Translations under genes and position numbers: made by a program
Part shown: in pieces, positions 61,655 to 64,000 of the stretch
Position numbering within the stretch: position 1 is the first letter of the stretch
Layout: the number at the start of each line of letters is the position of its first letter
Notes under the pieces: model-generated
The model's database searches: none
What the model was told of the DNA's origin: nothing
What the model saw: the letters and a program-made list of their open reading frames with translations, nothing else
NCBI RefSeq assembly: GCF_900090305.1
Contig: NZ_LT607751.1
Coordinates: 372,001-436,000 of the forward strand
Reading direction: 5' to 3'
Length of the DNA: 64,000 nt
Source: Micromonospora siamensis
Lineage (GTDB): Bacteria > Actinomycetota > Actinomycetes > Mycobacteriales > Micromonosporaceae

Positions 61655-63373
61655 ATGGATCTTGAAATGTCCCTCTCCGACCGGCTGGCGCCGGCGTTCG
61701 CGGCCGTGGCCGGCGGTCCCGTCGACCCCGTCGTGCGGCGCTCGCAGCACGCGGACTTCCAGTCCGACGCGGCGCTGGCGCTGGCCCGGCGGCTCGGCCG
61801 GCCACCGCGGGAGATCGCGGCGGCGGTACGCGACCGGGCCGACCTGGCCGACCTGTGCTCGTCGGTGCAGGTGTCCGGGCCCGGTTTCCTCAACCTGACC
61901 CTCTCCGACGCGGCCCTGGCCGGGATGGTCGGCGCGCTCGCCGGCGACCCGCGCCTCGGGGTGCCGGTGGTCGCCCGGCCGGAGACGGTGGTGGTCGACT
62001 ACTCGGCGCCGAACGTGGCCAAGGAGATGCACGTCGGGCACCTGCGTTCGACCGTGATCGGCGACGCGGTGGCCCGGCTGCTGGCGTGGCGGGGGCACCG
62101 GGTGGTGCGGGCCAACCACCTGGGCGACTGGGGCACCCCGTTCGGGATGCTCATCGAGCACCTGGTGGACCTGGGCGAGGCCGGGGCGGCGCACGAACTG
62201 TCGATCGGTGACCTGGACTCGTTCTACACGGCGGCCCGGGCGAAGTTCGACGCCGACGCGGGGTTCCGGGACCGGGCCCGGCTGCGGGTGGTGGCGTTGC
62301 AGGGCGGCGACCCGGACACCCGGCGGCTGTGGCGGCTGCTGGTCGAGCAGTCGGAACGCCATTTCCTGACCGTGTACGACCTGCTCGACGTCACCCTGAC
62401 CGGCGCGGACTTCCGGGGCGAGAGCAGCTACAACGACCTCCTGCCGGCGGTGCTGGCCGACCTGGACCGGCTCGGGCTGCTGCGGGACAGCGCCGGGGCG
62501 GCCTGCGTCTTCCCGCCCGGCTCGGTGGGCCGGGACGGGGAACCGCTGCCGCTGATCGTCCGCAAGTCCGACGGCGGGTACGGCTACCCGGCGACCGATC
62601 TGGCGGCGATCCGGCAGCGGGCCGGGCAACTCGGCGCGACCCGGCTGCTCTACGTGGTGGGGCTGCCGCAACGGCGGCACTTCGAGATGGTCTTCGCCGC
62701 TGCCCGGCAGGCCGGCTGGCTCACCCCGCCGGCCCGGGCCGAGCACGTCGGCTTCGGCTCCATCCTCGGCGCCGACGGGCGGATGCTGCGGAGTCGGGCC
62801 GGTGGGACGGTGAAGCTCCAGGCGTTGCTGGAGGAGGCGGTGGCCCGGGCGACCGAGCTGGCCCGGACCCGGAACCCGGAACTCGGCGCGGCGGAGGCGG
62901 CCGAGGTGGGCCGGGCGGTGGGCGTCGGCGCGATCAAGTACGCCGACCTGGCCAACGACCGGCACCGTGACCACGTGCTGGACTGGGAGCGGATGCTCTC
63001 CCTGGACGGCAACACCGCCCCCTACCTCCAGTACGCGTACTCCCGGATCCGGTCGATCTTCCGGCGGGCCGGGGTGGCGGCCCGGCCGGACGCGCCGGTG
63101 CCGCTGGCCGAGCCGGCCGAGCGGGCGCTGGCGTTGGAGCTGGCCGGCTTTGCCCCGGTGGTGGCCGAGGTGGAACGCGGGCTGGAGTTCCACCAGCTGG
63201 CCGGCTACCTGTTCCGGCTGGCCACCGCCTTCAACGCGTTCTACGAGCGGTGCCCCGTGCTCCGGGCCGACCAGCCGGTGCGCGACGGCCGGCTGCTGCT
63301 GGCCGAGCTGACCGCGCGGGTGTTGCGGCAGGGGTTGGAGCTGCTCGGCATCCGGACGCCGGAGCGGATGTGA
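61655..63373 (+). CDS. argS: Arginyl-tRNA synthetase
   Basis: 572 residues. An N-terminal Add-1 domain (LSDRLAPAFAAVAGGPVDPVVRRSQHADFQSDAALALARRLG, in pieces) recognises the tRNA D-loop. Class I motif: DYSAPNVAKEMHVGHLRSTVIGD (residues about 113-135; HVGH is HIGH). NHLGDWGTPFGMLIEHL follows. The late core includes GYGYPATDLAAIRQR and the LQYAYSRIRSIFRRAG helix of the anticodon domain. The KMSKS loop is degenerate (RMLRSRAGG), as is common for ArgRS. The ATG at 61655 has only a weak ribosome site; ATG at 61667 is an alternative. Control by the leader upstream is suggested. Confidence 0.97.
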   Translation: MDLEMSLSDRLAPAFAAVAGGPVDPVVRRSQHADFQSDAALALARRLGRPPREIAAAVRDRADLADLCSSVQVSGPGFLNLTLSDAALAGMVGALAGDPRLGVPVVARPETVVVDYSAPNVAKEMHVGHLRSTVIGDAVARLLAWRGHRVVRANHLGDWGTPFGMLIEHLVDLGEAGAAHELSIGDLDSFYTAARAKFDADAGFRDRARLRVVALQGGDPDTRRLWRLLVEQSERHFLTVYDLLDVTLTGADFRGESSYNDLLPAVLADLDRLGLLRDSAGAACVFPPGSVGRDGEPLPLIVRKSDGGYGYPATDLAAIRQRAGQLGATRLLYVVGLPQRRHFEMVFAAARQAGWLTPPARAEHVGFGSILGADGRMLRSRAGGTVKLQALLEEAVARATELARTRNPELGAAEAAEVGRAVGVGAIKYADLANDRHRDHVLDWERMLSLDGNTAPYLQYAYSRIRSIFRRAGVAARPDAPVPLAEPAERALALELAGFAPVVAEVERGLEFHQLAGYLFRLATAFNAFYERCPVLRADQPVRDGRLLLAELTARVLRQGLELLGIRTPERM

Positions 63374-63383
63374 CCCGGTCGGG

Positions 63384-63749
63384 TCAGCGCGCCGGCCAGC
63401 TCTGCACCTCGACCAGGTTGCCCTCGGGGTCGCGGAGATAGGCCGAGCGGAGGCCCCAGCCGGGGCGGTCGGCGGGTGGCGCCACGACCGTCCCGGCGGG
63501 CAGCGCGGCGACGGTGGCGTCGACGTCCGGCACCGGGACCACCACCAGGACGCCGCCGTCGCCCCGGCCGACCGGCAGCGCCGCCTCGGCGGCCCGACGG
63601 CCCAGGACGGCGAGCACCGTCTCGCCGCCCCGGTCGAAGCTGGCGTACTCGAACTCGGGCACCACCTTCTCGGGCTCGCCGAGCAGGTCGGTCCAGAAAC
63701 GCAGGGTGGCCGGGAAGTCGTCGGCCACCACCCGGGCGTGCACCGTCAT
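63384..63749 (-). CDS. VOC/glyoxalase family protein
   Basis: 121 residues from the ATG at 63749. MTVHARVVADDFPATLRFWTDLLGEPEKVVPEFEYASFD is the first beta-alpha-beta-beta unit. VVVPVPDVDATVAALPAGTVVAPPADRPGWGLRSAYLRDPEGNLVEVQSWP is the second, with the usual DPEGNLVE metal-side end. The family includes glyoxalase I, dioxygenases and antibiotic-binding proteins; the substrate is not readable. It converges with argS. The frame upstream of the ATG is unsupported. Confidence 0.85.
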   Translation of the reverse strand: MTVHARVVADDFPATLRFWTDLLGEPEKVVPEFEYASFDRGGETVLAVLGRRAAEAALPVGRGDGGVLVVVPVPDVDATVAALPAGTVVAPPADRPGWGLRSAYLRDPEGNLVEVQSWPAR

Positions 63750-63847
63750 GCCGGTGAGCGTAGCGAGCGCCCACCGGGCCCGCGGCCCCGTCCGGCCTGA
63801 CGAAACCTCGTGGCGCCGGGCGACCGTGCTCCGGCAGGCTGCGGCCC

Positions 63848-64000
63848 ATGATCGAGCTGAGGGAACTGACACCGGAGGACTGGGCGCTCTGGCGGGAGCT
63901 GCGGCTGGCGGCGCTCGCGGAGGCGCCGCACGCGTTCGGGTCGCGGCTGGCGGACTGGCGGGACGCGGGCGAGGACCAATGGCGGGGCCGGTTGGCACTG
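63848..64000 (+). CDS. GNAT-family acetyltransferase, N-terminal fragment
   Basis: The first 51 codons: MIELRELTPEDWALWRELRL then AALAEAPHAFGSRLADWRDA. This is the beta1-alpha1-alpha2 start of a GNAT N-acetyltransferase. The acetyl-CoA loop lies beyond the window. It is divergent from the VOC gene by 98 bases. Confidence 0.75.
   Translation, partial: MIELRELTPEDWALWRELRLAALAEAPHAFGSRLADWRDAGEDQWRGRLAL

Overview
The window is a stretch of chromosome from a high-GC actinomycete, most likely Micromonospora or a close relative. The signs are very strong G/C preference at third codon positions, many GTG starts, many leaderless genes, the SCO4848, DUF6230/DUF6114 and DUF3068 families found in actinomycetes, an F420-type reductase, and an rRNA operon with no tRNA in its 16S-23S spacer. 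The genus rests on gene content and rRNA style, not on an alignment. I see no CRISPR array, prophage, insertion sequence or integrase.

Layout. 1-4.2 kb (minus): an ABC peptide importer (binding lipoprotein, two permeases, ATPase cut by the window edge). 4.5-9.9 kb: recR, a YbaB nucleoid protein, a DUF2332 protein, dnaX, the SRP RNA and tRNA-Ser(GGA). 9.9-15.2 kb (minus): secreted hydrolase, membrane acyltransferase, fatty acid desaturase, then a sensor kinase and LuxR-type regulator; together they resemble a lipid-modification locus with its own two-component system. 15.3-28.6 kb: two large secreted polysaccharidases, a CBM2-F5/8C-GH26 mannanase and a GH81-CBM56 beta-1,3-glucanase, each with an operator-like palindrome at its promoter. 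Between them lie an APC permease, unknown genes, tRNA-Ser(CGA), deoD, a DHFR-like reductase, tadA with its usual partner, and an M23 lipoprotein. 28.6-35.9 kb: a PolX-like PHP protein lacking the polymerase part, an EamA exporter, an Uma2 nuclease, a DUF885 peptidase and the DUF6230-DUF6114 pair.

35.9-49.3 kb is an envelope-glycan locus: a DUF3068 protein, an acyltransferase, a GT4 glycosyltransferase, a DUF2613-like small protein, two polytopic GT-C-like proteins, a 1452-residue DUF3367/AftD-like arabinosyltransferase and a flippase. From memory, its content matches two neighbouring Mycobacterium tuberculosis loci (Rv0225-Rv0228 and Rv0236A/aftD). That fits the arabinose in Micromonospora cell walls although these organisms make no mycolic acids.

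49.3-64 kb: nudC, a VanW protein, an F420-dependent NADP reductase-like protein, the 5S-23S-16S rRNA operon on the minus strand with three readable tandem promoters and a boxA, a SCO4848-family protein, a PRC-barrel protein, an unusual-subclass trpS, argS, a VOC protein and the start of a GNAT acetyltransferase. The least expected feature is upstream of argS: a 35-codon leader ORF with eight arginine codons among its last fifteen, followed by mutually exclusive RNA hairpins. This looks like an attenuation-type control region for arginyl-tRNA synthetase.
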